Positions 36,231 to 45,001 of a stretch of 52,937 nt of DNA are shown one piece after another (position 1 is the stretch's first letter; each line of letters begins with the position of its first letter). The DNA lies in assembly GCA_024413595.1 (NCBI GenBank), contig JAKSUC010000019.1, forward strand, positions 1-52,937, in the 5' to 3' direction. Origin of the DNA: Bacteroidales bacterium (lineage in GTDB: Bacteria; Bacteroidota; Bacteroidia; Bacteroidales; UBA3824). Both the position numbers and the translations under genes were made by a program. Below the pieces are notes generated by a model, which saw nothing but the letters and a program-made list of their open reading frames with translations, made no database searches and was not told the DNA's origin.

Positions 36231-36260
36231 TTTTTATGCCTATTAACCATTTTTTTTTAT
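36205..36260 (-). terminator. terminator of the pyrE-yicC-fabG operon
   Basis: A 10-bp stem (36215-36224 against 36241-36250, one G-U pair on the RNA) is followed by a T-run on the minus strand. It overlaps the promoter of the next gene. Confidence 0.75.
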
Positions 36261-36277
36261 ATTTTTTTTCTAAAAAA

Positions 36278-37024
36278 CTACATATTCATACCGCCGTCAA
36301 CTTGGATAACTTGACCGCTAACGTATGCTGACATATCACTTGCTAAAAATGTTGCTACTTCGGCAACATCTTCAACTTTGCCTCCACGACGCAATGGTAT
36401 TCTCTTTTTCCATTCTTCACGAACATTTTCTGGTAGTGCAGAAGTCATTGCTGTTTCAATATATCCTGGAGCAATTGCATTTGCTCGAATGCCTTTGGGT
36501 CCCATTTCTTGGGCTACTGATTTTGCTAATGCTATTAATCCTGCTTTTGAGGCTGCATAATTTGATTGTCCTATATTTCCACGAAGTCCAACTACACTTG
36601 ACATATTTATTATTGAACCATGTCGTTGACTCATCATAATTGGAACTACTGCGTGAATAAAATTGAATGCAGATTTTAAATTTACATTGATTACTGTATC
36701 CCATTGTGCTTCACTCATTCTGAGCATTAATCCATCTTGGGTGATACCTGCATTGTTTACCAAAACATCTATAGAACCAAAATCTGCTTTTATTTTTTCT
36801 ACTAGTTCTGCTGTTTGTGAAAAATCTGCTGCATTTGAAGCATAACATTTTACTTTTACTCCTAATGTAGAAATTTCGTTTTCTGTGTTTTCTGCATCTT
36901 CTTTATTGGTTAAATAAGTAAAAGCAATATTAGCTCCTTCTGATGCAAATTTTAATGCTACTGCTTTTCCAATACCTCTTGATGCTCCTGTTATTAAAGC
37001 TACCTTCCCTTTTAATAAATCCAT
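36278..37024 (-). CDS. fabG: 3-oxoacyl-[acyl-carrier-protein] reductase
   Basis: FabG reduces 3-oxoacyl-ACP with NADPH in fatty-acid elongation. The short-chain dehydrogenase features are complete: TGASRGIGKAVALKFA for the cofactor, NNAGITQDGL, the Ser in NMSSVVGLRGN, the Tyr-Lys pair in SNYAASKAGLI, and the end VSGQVIQVDGGMNM, typical of FabG. The length is 248 residues. It is the third gene of a minus-strand group with pyrE and yicC. Confidence 0.95.
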   Translation of the reverse strand: MDLLKGKVALITGASRGIGKAVALKFASEGANIAFTYLTNKEDAENTENEISTLGVKVKCYASNAADFSQTAELVEKIKADFGSIDVLVNNAGITQDGLMLRMSEAQWDTVINVNLKSAFNFIHAVVPIMMSQRHGSIINMSSVVGLRGNIGQSNYAASKAGLIALAKSVAQEMGPKGIRANAIAPGYIETAMTSALPENVREEWKKRIPLRRGGKVEDVAEVATFLASDMSAYVSGQVIQVDGGMNM

Positions 37025-37065
37025 GTTTTTGAACTTTATTTATGTTATTTAATTGATTTTCAATA

Positions 37066-37941
37066 TTATAATATATTCAAAACTTGTTCTTTTATTTTTT
37101 CTAGTTCGTCTTTCATCATTACCACAATCTTCTGAATTTCTGAATCATTGGCTTTTGAACCTAATGTATTTATTTCACGTCCTATTTCTTGTGCTATAAA
37201 TCCAAGTTTTTTGCCTGATGATGGTATATCTATATTTTCTACAAAATATTTACAATGATTTTTTAAACGAACTTTTTCTTCGGTAATATCTAATTTTTCT
37301 AAATAATAAATCAATTCTTGTTCTAATCGATTTTTATCTGCGTCAATACAACCTTTTAATTCTTCAAATCTTGAAATTATTCTTTCTTTAATCATTGGAA
37401 CTCGATTTACTTCAAGTGGTTCTACTTGTGATAAATATTCCAATATTAAATTTATACGTTTTATAAAATCGTTTTTAAGATTTTGACCTTCTTGAACTCT
37501 AAACGAATCTAATTGATTTATGGCTTTTATTATTAAATCTTTAACAAAAGTCCATTCTTCTTCTGATACAGGTTCTGAATCTGTTTTTTGAATATCTTGA
37601 AATCTTAATAATGCTGTAACTAATTGACTTGGATCTGGTTTAAATCCCATTTCTTCACATATTTCATTCATTTTTTTGAAATATGTTGAAAACAATTTTT
37701 CGTTAATTCTAACTGCATCATCTCCTGAAACAACTGTAAACGATAATGAAAAATCTATTTTTCCTCGTTCTAGCATTCCGCCAATTAAACTTCTTATTTC
37801 AAGATCGCGTTCTTTAAAATCTGATGGCAATTTTGTGTTGATATCTAAACTTTTACCGTTTAGTGATTTTATTTCTATTTCATAATTTTTACCATCGCGG
37901 ATTTCGGATATTTTACCGAATCCAGTCATAGATTTCATCAT
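37066..37941 (-). CDS. YicC family endoribonuclease
   Basis: YicC proteins are RNases that act on small RNAs and mRNA. The sequence begins with the family mark MKSMTGFGK (the ATG at 37938 or 37941 is equally possible) and ends with IAQEIGREINTLGSKANDSEIQ followed by a helix, as expected. The length of 291 residues is normal. It lies between pyrE and fabG with gaps of about 35-40 bases. Confidence 0.93.
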   Translation of the reverse strand: MMKSMTGFGKISEIRDGKNYEIEIKSLNGKSLDINTKLPSDFKERDLEIRSLIGGMLERGKIDFSLSFTVVSGDDAVRINEKLFSTYFKKMNEICEEMGFKPDPSQLVTALLRFQDIQKTDSEPVSEEEWTFVKDLIIKAINQLDSFRVQEGQNLKNDFIKRINLILEYLSQVEPLEVNRVPMIKERIISRFEELKGCIDADKNRLEQELIYYLEKLDITEEKVRLKNHCKYFVENIDIPSSGKKLGFIAQEIGREINTLGSKANDSEIQKIVVMMKDELEKIKEQVLNIL

Positions 37942-37975
37942 TGTATAATGTTTTATTTTATTTTTGAAAATCTAT

Positions 37976-38614
37976 TTATTTGCCCCAAGTTTCTGGACTA
38001 TTTCGCCACTCTAACAATTTTTCTAATTGATCTTGATGAACATAACCTGTTTCTGTGGCTAATTCTATTAATGTATTATAATTACTCAATGTATATAATT
38101 GACAATCTGCTTGTTTAAAACTTTCTTGAGCAATTGGAAATCCGTAGGTAAATATTGCCATCATGGCTTGTACATTACATTTTTGTTCTCGTAACGCACT
38201 TACTGCTTTTAAACTACTCATTCCTGTTGATACTAAATCTTCAATTACTACGGTTTTTTGTCCTTCGTGACAAACACCTTCTACTTGATTTTCTAATCCA
38301 TGATTTTTGGAACTACTTCTTACATAAACCATTGGCAAATTTAATTCTTCTGCTACTAATGCTCCAACGGCAATGGCTCCTGTTGCTACTCCTGCTATTA
38401 ATTCTGTTTCTGGATATTTTTCTTTTATCATCTCAGAAAACTGATGTTTAAGATAATTTCTTACTTCAGGATATGATAATGTTTTACGATTATCTGTATA
38501 AATTGGTGATTTCCATCCTGATGCCCATGTAAATGGATTTGATGGTTGCAATTCTACTGCTTTAATATCAAGAAGATATTTGGCTACTTGGCGTGAAGTT
38601 TCTAATTGTTCCAT
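37976..38614 (-). CDS. pyrE: orotate phosphoribosyltransferase
   Basis: PyrE makes orotidine 5'-monophosphate from orotate and PRPP in pyrimidine synthesis. The sequence contains FTWASGWKSPIYTDNRKTL, GVATGAIAVGALVAEEL, and the PRPP loop VVIEDLVSTGMSSLKA. The length of 212 residues is typical. It is the first gene of the pyrE-yicC-fabG group, with a strong promoter about 65 bases upstream. Confidence 0.95.
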   Translation of the reverse strand: MEQLETSRQVAKYLLDIKAVELQPSNPFTWASGWKSPIYTDNRKTLSYPEVRNYLKHQFSEMIKEKYPETELIAGVATGAIAVGALVAEELNLPMVYVRSSSKNHGLENQVEGVCHEGQKTVVIEDLVSTGMSSLKAVSALREQKCNVQAMMAIFTYGFPIAQESFKQADCQLYTLSNYNTLIELATETGYVHQDQLEKLLEWRNSPETWGK

Positions 38615-38676
38615 TGCTTTATTTTTTTTAGTTTTTTGAAATAATAATTATTCATAAAAACTGATTTATTTTTCGG

Positions 38677-38707
38677 CAAATATATTCAAATCTCATTTTT
38701 ATTCCAA
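38677..38707 (-). promoter_or_regulatory. promoter of pyrE-yicC-fabG
   Basis: The minus strand has TATATTTG (38677-38684) and TTG (38705-38707) with a 20-base gap. Confidence 0.72.
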
Positions 38708-38818
38708 CATTTTGTTTAAATAAAATTGATTTTCATATTGCTTTTTACTTTTATATATTGATTTTCAATACTTTTTATTAAAAAATGAATTAAATTTTTT
38801 TATAATAAAAGAATAATA

Positions 38819-38826
38819 TAATTTTG
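38819..38826 (+). promoter_or_regulatory. TAnnTTTG promoter (-7) of the ybgC-like gene
   Basis: TAATTTTG lies 29 bases upstream of the ATG at 38855. No -33 element is obvious. Confidence 0.45.
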
Positions 38827-38854
38827 ATTTTTAAATTTTAATTTAAAAAAGAAA

Positions 38855-39268
38855 ATGTTTACAGGTGAAACAAAAATAAGAGTTCGTTATGGCGAAACTG
38901 ATAAAATGGGCTATTGCTACTATGGCAATTATCCTCAATATTACGAAGCTGCACGAAGCGATGTTTTTAGAAACTCTGGTTGTTCGTATCGTGAACTTGA
39001 AGATATGGGATTTATGATGCCTGTTATTTCGTTGAATATCAATTATAAAAAACCTGCTTTTTATGATGATTTACTCACAATTAAAGTTTTTGTAAAAAAT
39101 CGTCCTGAAATTAAAATGGTTTTTGATTATGAAACTTACAATGAAAATGGCGAACTTTTAAACACTGGAAGTACTACTCTTTGTTTTGTAAATTCCAAAA
39201 CTGGACGTCCATCACTTCCGCCCAAAAAGTTTCAAGATATTATTGATAAATATTTTCCAAATAATTAA
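38855..39268 (+). CDS. acyl-CoA thioesterase of the YbgC/4-hydroxybenzoyl-CoA type
   Basis: A single hot-dog fold of 137 residues has the signature RVRYGETDKMGYCYYGNYPQ, with the catalytic Asp in the usual place (ETDxMG), followed by YYEAARSDVFR and INYKKPAFYDD. It hydrolyses short acyl-CoA or acyl-ACP thioesters in the cytoplasm. It lies 33 bases upstream of clpS on the same strand and may be the first gene of the clpS operon. Confidence 0.9.
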   Translation: MFTGETKIRVRYGETDKMGYCYYGNYPQYYEAARSDVFRNSGCSYRELEDMGFMMPVISLNINYKKPAFYDDLLTIKVFVKNRPEIKMVFDYETYNENGELLNTGSTTLCFVNSKTGRPSLPPKKFQDIIDKYFPNN

Positions 39269-39301
39269 TATTTATTTAGTTAAAAACAAAAATTTAATTA
39301 T

Positions 39302-39604
39302 ATGCCAAAACAGCAATCATCTTCAAAACAAAAGTCGAAAAATAATCTCGACGAACCTAAAAAATATAAAGTAATTATGCACAACGACGACATTACTACG
39401 ATGGATTTTGTTGTTGATGTATTAATGAAAGTTTTTTTTAAAACTAAAACTATTGCAAAACAATTAATGATGGAAATTCATACTCAAGGTCAAGCTATTG
39501 TTGGTGTTTATTCTTACGATATTGCTATTAGCAAATCAAAAAAAGCAATGGCTTTGGCTTCCGAAAAAAATTTCCCTCTTAAATTAACTTGGTCTCCTGA
39601 ATAA
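39302..39604 (+). CDS. clpS: ClpS adaptor of the N-degron pathway
   Basis: ClpS binds substrates with Leu, Phe, Tyr or Trp at the N-terminus and hands them to ClpA. The core is YKVIMHNDDITTMDFVVDVL, with the Asn-Asp pair that holds the substrate amino group, and METHTQG-like MEIHTQGQAIVGVYSYDIA with the conserved His. The 25-residue polar tail in front of it is as expected. clpA starts one base after the stop. Confidence 0.95.
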   Translation: MPKQQSSSKQKSKNNLDEPKKYKVIMHNDDITTMDFVVDVLMKVFFKTKTIAKQLMMEIHTQGQAIVGVYSYDIAISKSKKAMALASEKNFPLKLTWSPE

Positions 39605-39605
39605 A

Positions 39606-41975
39606 ATGATAAAAAGAACAAAAATAACAGATATTGCTCTTCAAGCAGCTTATTTAATGGCTCTTGAAAGAAGATCAGAATACGTAACCCCAGAACATTT
39701 ATTATATGCTGGTATTTGCGATTTGGTTCCTTTTCGTTGGTTACTAGAAAATTTCAATAAAAATGTTGAAGATTTTAAACAAGAACTAGAAGAATATATT
39801 AATCAATACGAAAAAGTTCCTGGTAAAAAGGAATACGAACTTTTACCTTCTAATCATTTCACAATTATGATGGGCGTGGCTCAAAAAATTGCTGAAAATG
39901 CTGGTAAAAACGAACTTGGAATTCATCATCTTATTTTAGGGATGTTTGAATTGCCTGAATGTATGGCTTCTACTTTATTAAAAAAATATTCAAACAATGA
40001 TCCTGTTGAATTTATGGACGCTCTTTTTTCGTCGTTTGATGTGGAAGATGATTTTGGAAATATTGAAAATATCAAAACCGACGAAGATGACGATAATGAA
40101 GACGACGATAATGAAGACGATAATCAAACCGACGATAACAACGATGATGATAATCAAATAGAAGAAAACGAAATTTCTGATTTAAAAGACGCTCACGACA
40201 AAGGTAAATCTTTATGGACTAAATTTGTTACTTGTATTAATGATCAAATTAACAATCACAATCCTTTGATTGGTAGAGAATTAGAGCTAGAACGAACAAT
40301 GCAAATTCTTTGTAGAAAACAAAAGAATAATCCTATTCATATTGGAGAGTCGGGAGTTGGTAAAACTTCTATTGTATACGGGTTAGCTAAACTTATCGAA
40401 GATGGAAATGTGCCTGAACGTCTAAAAGGTTGTAAAATTTATCAATTAGATTTAGGTTCTTTAATTGCTGGAAGTCAATTTAGAGGTGATTTTGAAAAAC
40501 GTATTAAAATTGTGATGGACGGCGTTATGCAAAATAGCCCTGCTATTGTTTATATTGACGAAATTCATCAACTTATTGGTGCGGGACAAACTGGAGAAAG
40601 CACTTTAGATGCAAGCGAAATGCTTAAACCTTATATGGATAGCGAAAAAATTAAATTTATTGGTAGCACCACTTTTCAAGAATATTCTAAATATTTCCAA
40701 AAAAATATTGGTTTAACTAGACGTTTTCAAACTATCGAAATTTTAGAACCTTCGGTTGATGAAACTGTCAAAATTCTTGATGGACTTATTAATAAATATG
40801 AAGATTTTCATAAAGTTAAATATGCAAAAGGGGTAACTAAATATGCTGCCGAAGTTAGTGCTAAATTTATAAATGATAGATTTTTACCTGACAAAGCAAT
40901 AGATTTAATTGACGAAGCTGGCGCTTATCGTGAAATGCACCCTATCACTAAAACTAAATCTGGTAAAGATGCTATTAAACGTCCTATTCAAATTGTTGAC
41001 AAAGAGTTAATTTCTGAAATTTTATCTAAAATATGCAAAGTTGAAGCTATTGCTACAAAAAATGATGACGAAGAAAATTTAAAAACTCTTTCACCTAGAA
41101 TTTTAAGTCAAATTTATGGTCAAGATACTGCTGTAAAACAAGTTGTTGAAGCGGTTCAAATGTCTAAAGCTGGTTTATTAGACGACTCAAAACCAATTGC
41201 TTCTCTCCTATTTGTTGGACCTACTGGAGTTGGTAAAACCGAAGTGGCAAAAGTGCTTTCTGAACAACTAGGTTTAAAACTTATTAGATTTGACATGAGC
41301 GAATACACTGAAAAACACACTGTTGCTAAACTTATTGGTTCGCCTGCTGGATATGTTGGTTACGAAGAAGGTGGACTTTTGACAGATGCTATTCGCAAAA
41401 CTCCAAATTGTGTTCTTCTGCTTGATGAAATTGAAAAAGCTCATTCCGACATTTATAATATTTTACTTCAAGTAATGGATTATGCAAGTTTAACAGATAA
41501 TAAAGGTAGAAAAGCTGATTTTCGTCACGTTATTTTAATTATGACAAGCAATGCTGGGGCTCAATATGCTTCTCAAGCAAATGTTGGATTTACTGGAGGT
41601 TCTACTGGCAACGCAATGCTTACTCAAGTAAAAAAAACTTTTAAACCTGAATTTATTAATCGTCTTACTTCTACTGTAGTTTTCAACGATTTAGACAAAA
41701 AAATGGCAGAACTTATTCTTAATAAAAAAATTATGCAACTTCAAAATCGTCTAAACGCTAAAAATGTAAAACTTAAACTTAGTGAAGAAGCTTTTAATTT
41801 ATTATTAGACAAAGGATTTTCTAAAACTTACGGAGCTAGAGAATTAGAACGTACTATAAACTCAATGCTTAACCCTATTTTGATGAACGAAATTCTTTTT
41901 GGATGTTTAAAAAAAGGTGGTGAAGCTATTATTTCTGTAAATAAAGAAAATTCTTTGATTATCAACAACAAATGA
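39606..41975 (+). CDS. clpA: ClpA AAA+ unfoldase
   Basis: The 789-residue protein has a Clp-N domain (about 1-140), an acidic linker of about 35 mostly Asp/Glu/Asn residues (from EDDDNEDDDNEDD), AAA+ domain 1 (GESGVGKTS, YIDEIHQLIG), AAA+ domain 2 ([20 protein letters not shown]) and the small C-terminal domain. No UVR motif or middle coiled coil is present, which agrees with ClpA rather than ClpC or ClpB. A VGF sequence (NVGFTGG) may dock ClpP. The gene sits between clpS and aat with coupled starts, a complete N-degron operon. Confidence 0.95.
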   Translation: MIKRTKITDIALQAAYLMALERRSEYVTPEHLLYAGICDLVPFRWLLENFNKNVEDFKQELEEYINQYEKVPGKKEYELLPSNHFTIMMGVAQKIAENAGKNELGIHHLILGMFELPECMASTLLKKYSNNDPVEFMDALFSSFDVEDDFGNIENIKTDEDDDNEDDDNEDDNQTDDNNDDDNQIEENEISDLKDAHDKGKSLWTKFVTCINDQINNHNPLIGRELELERTMQILCRKQKNNPIHIGESGVGKTSIVYGLAKLIEDGNVPERLKGCKIYQLDLGSLIAGSQFRGDFEKRIKIVMDGVMQNSPAIVYIDEIHQLIGAGQTGESTLDASEMLKPYMDSEKIKFIGSTTFQEYSKYFQKNIGLTRRFQTIEILEPSVDETVKILDGLINKYEDFHKVKYAKGVTKYAAEVSAKFINDRFLPDKAIDLIDEAGAYREMHPITKTKSGKDAIKRPIQIVDKELISEILSKICKVEAIATKNDDEENLKTLSPRILSQIYGQDTAVKQVVEAVQMSKAGLLDDSKPIASLLFVGPTGVGKTEVAKVLSEQLGLKLIRFDMSEYTEKHTVAKLIGSPAGYVGYEEGGLLTDAIRKTPNCVLLLDEIEKAHSDIYNILLQVMDYASLTDNKGRKADFRHVILIMTSNAGAQYASQANVGFTGGSTGNAMLTQVKKTFKPEFINRLTSTVVFNDLDKKMAELILNKKIMQLQNRLNAKNVKLKLSEEAFNLLLDKGFSKTYGARELERTINSMLNPILMNEILFGCLKKGGEAIISVNKENSLIINNK

Positions 41976-42649
41976 TATATCTGTTAAACAAAGAAATTGC
42001 ATTTCCAAATCCAGAAGATGCTGATGAAGATGGTATTTTAGCTGTAGGTGGTGATCTTTCTCCAGAAAGACTTATTCTTGCCTACAGCTATGGTATTTTT
42101 CCATGGTTTCCTTTTCGCCCTAATGAAACTTATTTAAAAGACGAAAATGGAAATAGCATGATAACATGGTGGTGTCCTAAAGATAGATTTGTAATTTTTC
42201 CTGAAAAAATTCATATTTCTCATTCAATGAAACAACTTATTAATAGTGAGAAATATAGCATTACTTTTAACAAAGATTTTAAACAAGTAATTTCAAATTG
42301 TTCTTCTTTGAGAATTAATAAAGAAGGTGCTTGGCTTGGTCCAGAAATGATAAAAGCATACACTAAACTTAATGAAATGGAATACGCTATAAGCGTTGAA
42401 GTTTGGAACAATGAAAATAAATTAGTTGGTGGACTTTATGGCGTAACCATAGGTTATTGTTTTATGGGCGAAAGTATGTTTTCTTTAGAACCAAATACCT
42501 CAAAACTTGCTTTAATTAATTTAGCAAACATCATGAAACAAAACAATGGCGTTATGATTGATTGTCAATTTGAAACACCTCATTTATTATCAATGGGAGG
42601 ACAACATATTTCTTATAAAAAATACATGGAATACTTAAATATGAAATAA
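41972..42649 (+). CDS. aat: leucyl/phenylalanyl-tRNA-protein transferase
   Basis: Aat adds Leu or Phe to proteins that start with Lys or Arg, which makes ClpS-ClpAP substrates. It shows FPNPEDADEDGILAVGGDL, YSYGIFPWFPF, WWCPKDRFVIFP, GAWLGPEMIKAY, GGLYGVTIGYCFMGESMFS and DCQFETPHLLSMGG, all typical. Its ATG overlaps the clpA stop by four bases. Confidence 0.97.
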   Translation: MIYLLNKEIAFPNPEDADEDGILAVGGDLSPERLILAYSYGIFPWFPFRPNETYLKDENGNSMITWWCPKDRFVIFPEKIHISHSMKQLINSEKYSITFNKDFKQVISNCSSLRINKEGAWLGPEMIKAYTKLNEMEYAISVEVWNNENKLVGGLYGVTIGYCFMGESMFSLEPNTSKLALINLANIMKQNNGVMIDCQFETPHLLSMGGQHISYKKYMEYLNMK

Positions 42650-42726
42650 TTTTTTAGATATATACATATTTTATTTTGTCAATAACATAACTTTAATGAA
42701 TTTTGTAGCGCAAAAATTCGCATAAA

Positions 42727-43665
42727 ATGGTTTATCAAAATATTCTCGAAGCTATGGGGCATACCCCATTAATTCAGCTTCAAAAAATGGTTCCTGATAA
42801 TTATGCAAGAGTTCTTGTTAAATTTGAAGGGTTAAACGTTGGCGGTTCTATTAAAACTAGAACCGCATTCAATATGATTTGTGACGCTGAAAAAAAAGGA
42901 CTTATCAACAAAAACACAATTATTGTTGAGCCTACTAGCGGCAATCAAGGCATTGGATTAGCATTAATTGGTGCTGTTCGTGGATACAAAACAATTATTA
43001 TTATGCCAGACAGCGTTAGTGAAGAACGTAGAAAACTTGTTAAACACTATGGCGCAGAAGTTAAACTAATTCACGATTACGGGGATATTGGAAAATGTAT
43101 AAAACAATGTCTCGACACTGCTCTTGAAATGAAAAATCAAAATCCTAATGTCTTTATTCCTCAACAATTTGAAAATCCAGCTAATCCTGAAGTTCACAGA
43201 ATTTCTACTGCTATAGAAATTATTGAAGATATTGACTCGCCTATCGATGGTTTTTGTTCGGGTATTGGAACAGGTGGTACTCTTTCTGGTATTGGAGAAA
43301 CTTTAAAAGCTAAATTCCCTAACATGACAATTTGGGCTGTTGAACCTGAAAATGCTGCTATTTTGAGTGGTGGTTCTATTGGAACTCATCTTCAAATGGG
43401 TATTGGCGACGGTCTTATTCCTCGAAACTTAAATCAAAATATTTATAACGATATTTATATCGTTACCGACGAAAAAGCAATTTTTACTAGCCGTGAACTT
43501 GCTAGTTCAGAAGGTCTTATGTGCGGTATTTCAAGTGGTACTAACGTGGCAGCTGCTATCGAAATGGCTAAACGTTTAGGTAAAGGTAAAACTGTGGTTA
43601 CTGTTCTTCCCGACACCGCTGAAAGATATTTTAGCACTCCTCTTTTCAATGATATGGTATTTTAA
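42727..43665 (+). CDS. cysK: cysteine synthase (O-acetylserine sulfhydrylase)
   Basis: This PLP enzyme makes cysteine from O-acetylserine and sulfide. The PLP lysine is in GGSIKTRTAF, the substrate loop is PTSGNQGIGLAL (most relatives read TSGNTG), and the phosphate loop is GIGTGGTLSGIGE. SSGTNVAAAIEMAKR and VVTVLPDTAERYFST close the protein. The 312-residue length is normal. The Thr-to-Gln change in the substrate loop leaves some doubt about the exact sulfur donor. Confidence 0.92.
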   Translation: MVYQNILEAMGHTPLIQLQKMVPDNYARVLVKFEGLNVGGSIKTRTAFNMICDAEKKGLINKNTIIVEPTSGNQGIGLALIGAVRGYKTIIIMPDSVSEERRKLVKHYGAEVKLIHDYGDIGKCIKQCLDTALEMKNQNPNVFIPQQFENPANPEVHRISTAIEIIEDIDSPIDGFCSGIGTGGTLSGIGETLKAKFPNMTIWAVEPENAAILSGGSIGTHLQMGIGDGLIPRNLNQNIYNDIYIVTDEKAIFTSRELASSEGLMCGISSGTNVAAAIEMAKRLGKGKTVVTVLPDTAERYFSTPLFNDMVF

Positions 43666-43684
43666 TACAAATATTATATAATTA

Positions 43685-43720
43685 AAAACGCATTCACAAT
43701 AATGAATGCGTTTTTTTTAT
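43685..43720 (+). terminator. terminator of cysK
   Basis: A 10-bp stem (AACGCATTCA from 43687 against its complement from 43703) is followed by eight T. Confidence 0.9.
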
Positions 43721-43878
43721 TTTCATATATAAAACAAATAATTATCCAATTTAATAATTTTCTATAAAAAAATTGAAAATTAAAACGAAAGAATTACCTA
43801 TAAAAACAAAAAAATCAGAAACTTATATTTCTGACTTCCACTAAATCTCTTACTTAAAATGTATAATAAAATAGAAAG

Positions 43879-43960
43879 TGGGAAGTGATGGATTCGAACC
43901 ACCGAAGGCGTAGCCAGCAGATTTACAGTCTGTCCCATTTGACCGCTCTGGAAACTTCCC
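43879..43960 (-). tRNA. tRNA-Tyr (anticodon GTA)
   Basis: The minus strand forms a type II cloverleaf of 82 nt: acceptor GGGAAGT/ACTTCCC, anticodon loop CTGTAAA (GTA), a long variable arm (GCTACGCCTTCG region) and a T-arm with GGTTCGAATCC. The discriminator is A; CCA is not encoded. It follows tRNA-Thr by 23 bases. Confidence 0.96.
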
Positions 43961-43983
43961 AATAAAAAAATGAACTTTTTTTG

Positions 43984-44057
43984 AGCCGGTGGAGGGATTC
44001 GAACCCCCGACCAGCTGATTACAAATCAGCTGCTCTGGCCAACTGAGCTACACCGGC
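43984..44057 (-). tRNA. tRNA-Thr (anticodon TGT)
   Basis: The minus strand forms a 74-nt cloverleaf: acceptor GCCGGTG/CACCGGC, D-arm with AGCTCAGTTGG, anticodon loop TTTGTAA (TGT) and T-arm with GGTTCGAATCC. The discriminator is T; CCA is not encoded. It is the first gene of a two-tRNA unit. Confidence 0.96.
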
Positions 44058-44076
44058 TTGTTTTCGTTTGCGGATG

Positions 44077-44107
44077 CAAAAGTAGAAACTTTTTTGTTCT
44101 CTCCAAA
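44077..44107 (-). promoter_or_regulatory. promoter of the tRNA-Thr/tRNA-Tyr unit
   Basis: The minus strand reads TTTG (44104-44107), a 19-base gap, then TACTTTTG (44077-44084) followed by CATCCGC, and the tRNA begins about 20 bases later. Confidence 0.75.
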
Positions 44108-44182
44108 AAAAAAATTGATTTTTTTTTATTTTTTTTGAATATATTTTATATTTATTTATTAATCAAATATATACAACTATAT

Positions 44183-44911
44183 TTATTTAAATATTTCATA
44201 AATATTAAACCAATTTTCTGCAAAATATTCCATAGATGGAAATAATAAATTAGCTCCTTCTTGTAGCAAAACTTCATTTTTTAATGGTCCTGTATTTACT
44301 GCTATCGTAAATATTTGAGCTGCAACTCCAGCTCTTACTCCTAAAGGTGCATTTTCTACAACTATTGCTTCATTAAATAATACTCCTGCTTTTTTTAAAC
44401 CAATTAAATATGGTTCTGGATTAGGTTTGCCATATTTAACATCAAATGCTGTTACCATATTTTCTGGTGAAAATATGCCTGGAAAATTTTTATTTAATCT
44501 GTCTAACAAAGATTTTTGACCACTTCCTGTTACCAAAACTATTTTAATACCACTTTCTTTTACTAAATTTAATAATTTTAAAGCTCCAGGCATTGGTTCT
44601 GCCAATGGACACGAATTAAATATTTCTGATTTTTTGGCGTAAATTTTTTGAATTTCTTCGTCTGTTGCTTCACGATGCCAAGTTCGCATTGCCAATTCGT
44701 TAATTGTTGACGCACCAGTTCGTCCTTCGTTCATATAGGCTTCTTCCCTATCAATACTTAATCCAAATTCTTTTACAGATTCGCACCACGATTTTGCATG
44801 ATTTGGCATTGAATTAAACAAAACACCATCCATATCAAACAATAATGCCTTAACGTGCAATGATTTTGCACCTGTCTTTTTAAGATAATTTTCTTTTGCA
44901 GTTAACAACAT
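44183..44911 (-). CDS. HAD phosphatase, beta-phosphoglucomutase-like
   Basis: Motif I is LLFDMDGVLFNSMPNH, with the two catalytic aspartates; a cap domain follows. Motif II is VLVTGSG, motif III a Lys in YGKPNPEPYL, and motif IV VVENAPLGVRAG. The cap type and the N-terminal DGVLFNS place it with phosphoglycolate- and beta-phosphoglucomutase-like enzymes that handle small phosphosugars. The substrate is unknown. A TAATTTTG on the minus strand at 44943-44950 may be its promoter. Confidence 0.88.
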   Translation of the reverse strand: MLLTAKENYLKKTGAKSLHVKALLFDMDGVLFNSMPNHAKSWCESVKEFGLSIDREEAYMNEGRTGASTINELAMRTWHREATDEEIQKIYAKKSEIFNSCPLAEPMPGALKLLNLVKESGIKIVLVTGSGQKSLLDRLNKNFPGIFSPENMVTAFDVKYGKPNPEPYLIGLKKAGVLFNEAIVVENAPLGVRAGVAAQIFTIAVNTGPLKNEVLLQEGANLLFPSMEYFAENWFNIYEIFK

Positions 44912-45001
44912 TCTGAGTTTTATATAAATAAAAAAATCAACGCAAAATTACTAAAAATTTCACTTTGATTTTATAACTTATGTTAACAAAAATTGATTTT
45001 A

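Noticed and set aside
36325..36845. Several plus-strand frames across fabG
   Set aside because: They are antisense shadows of a gene with complete family motifs.
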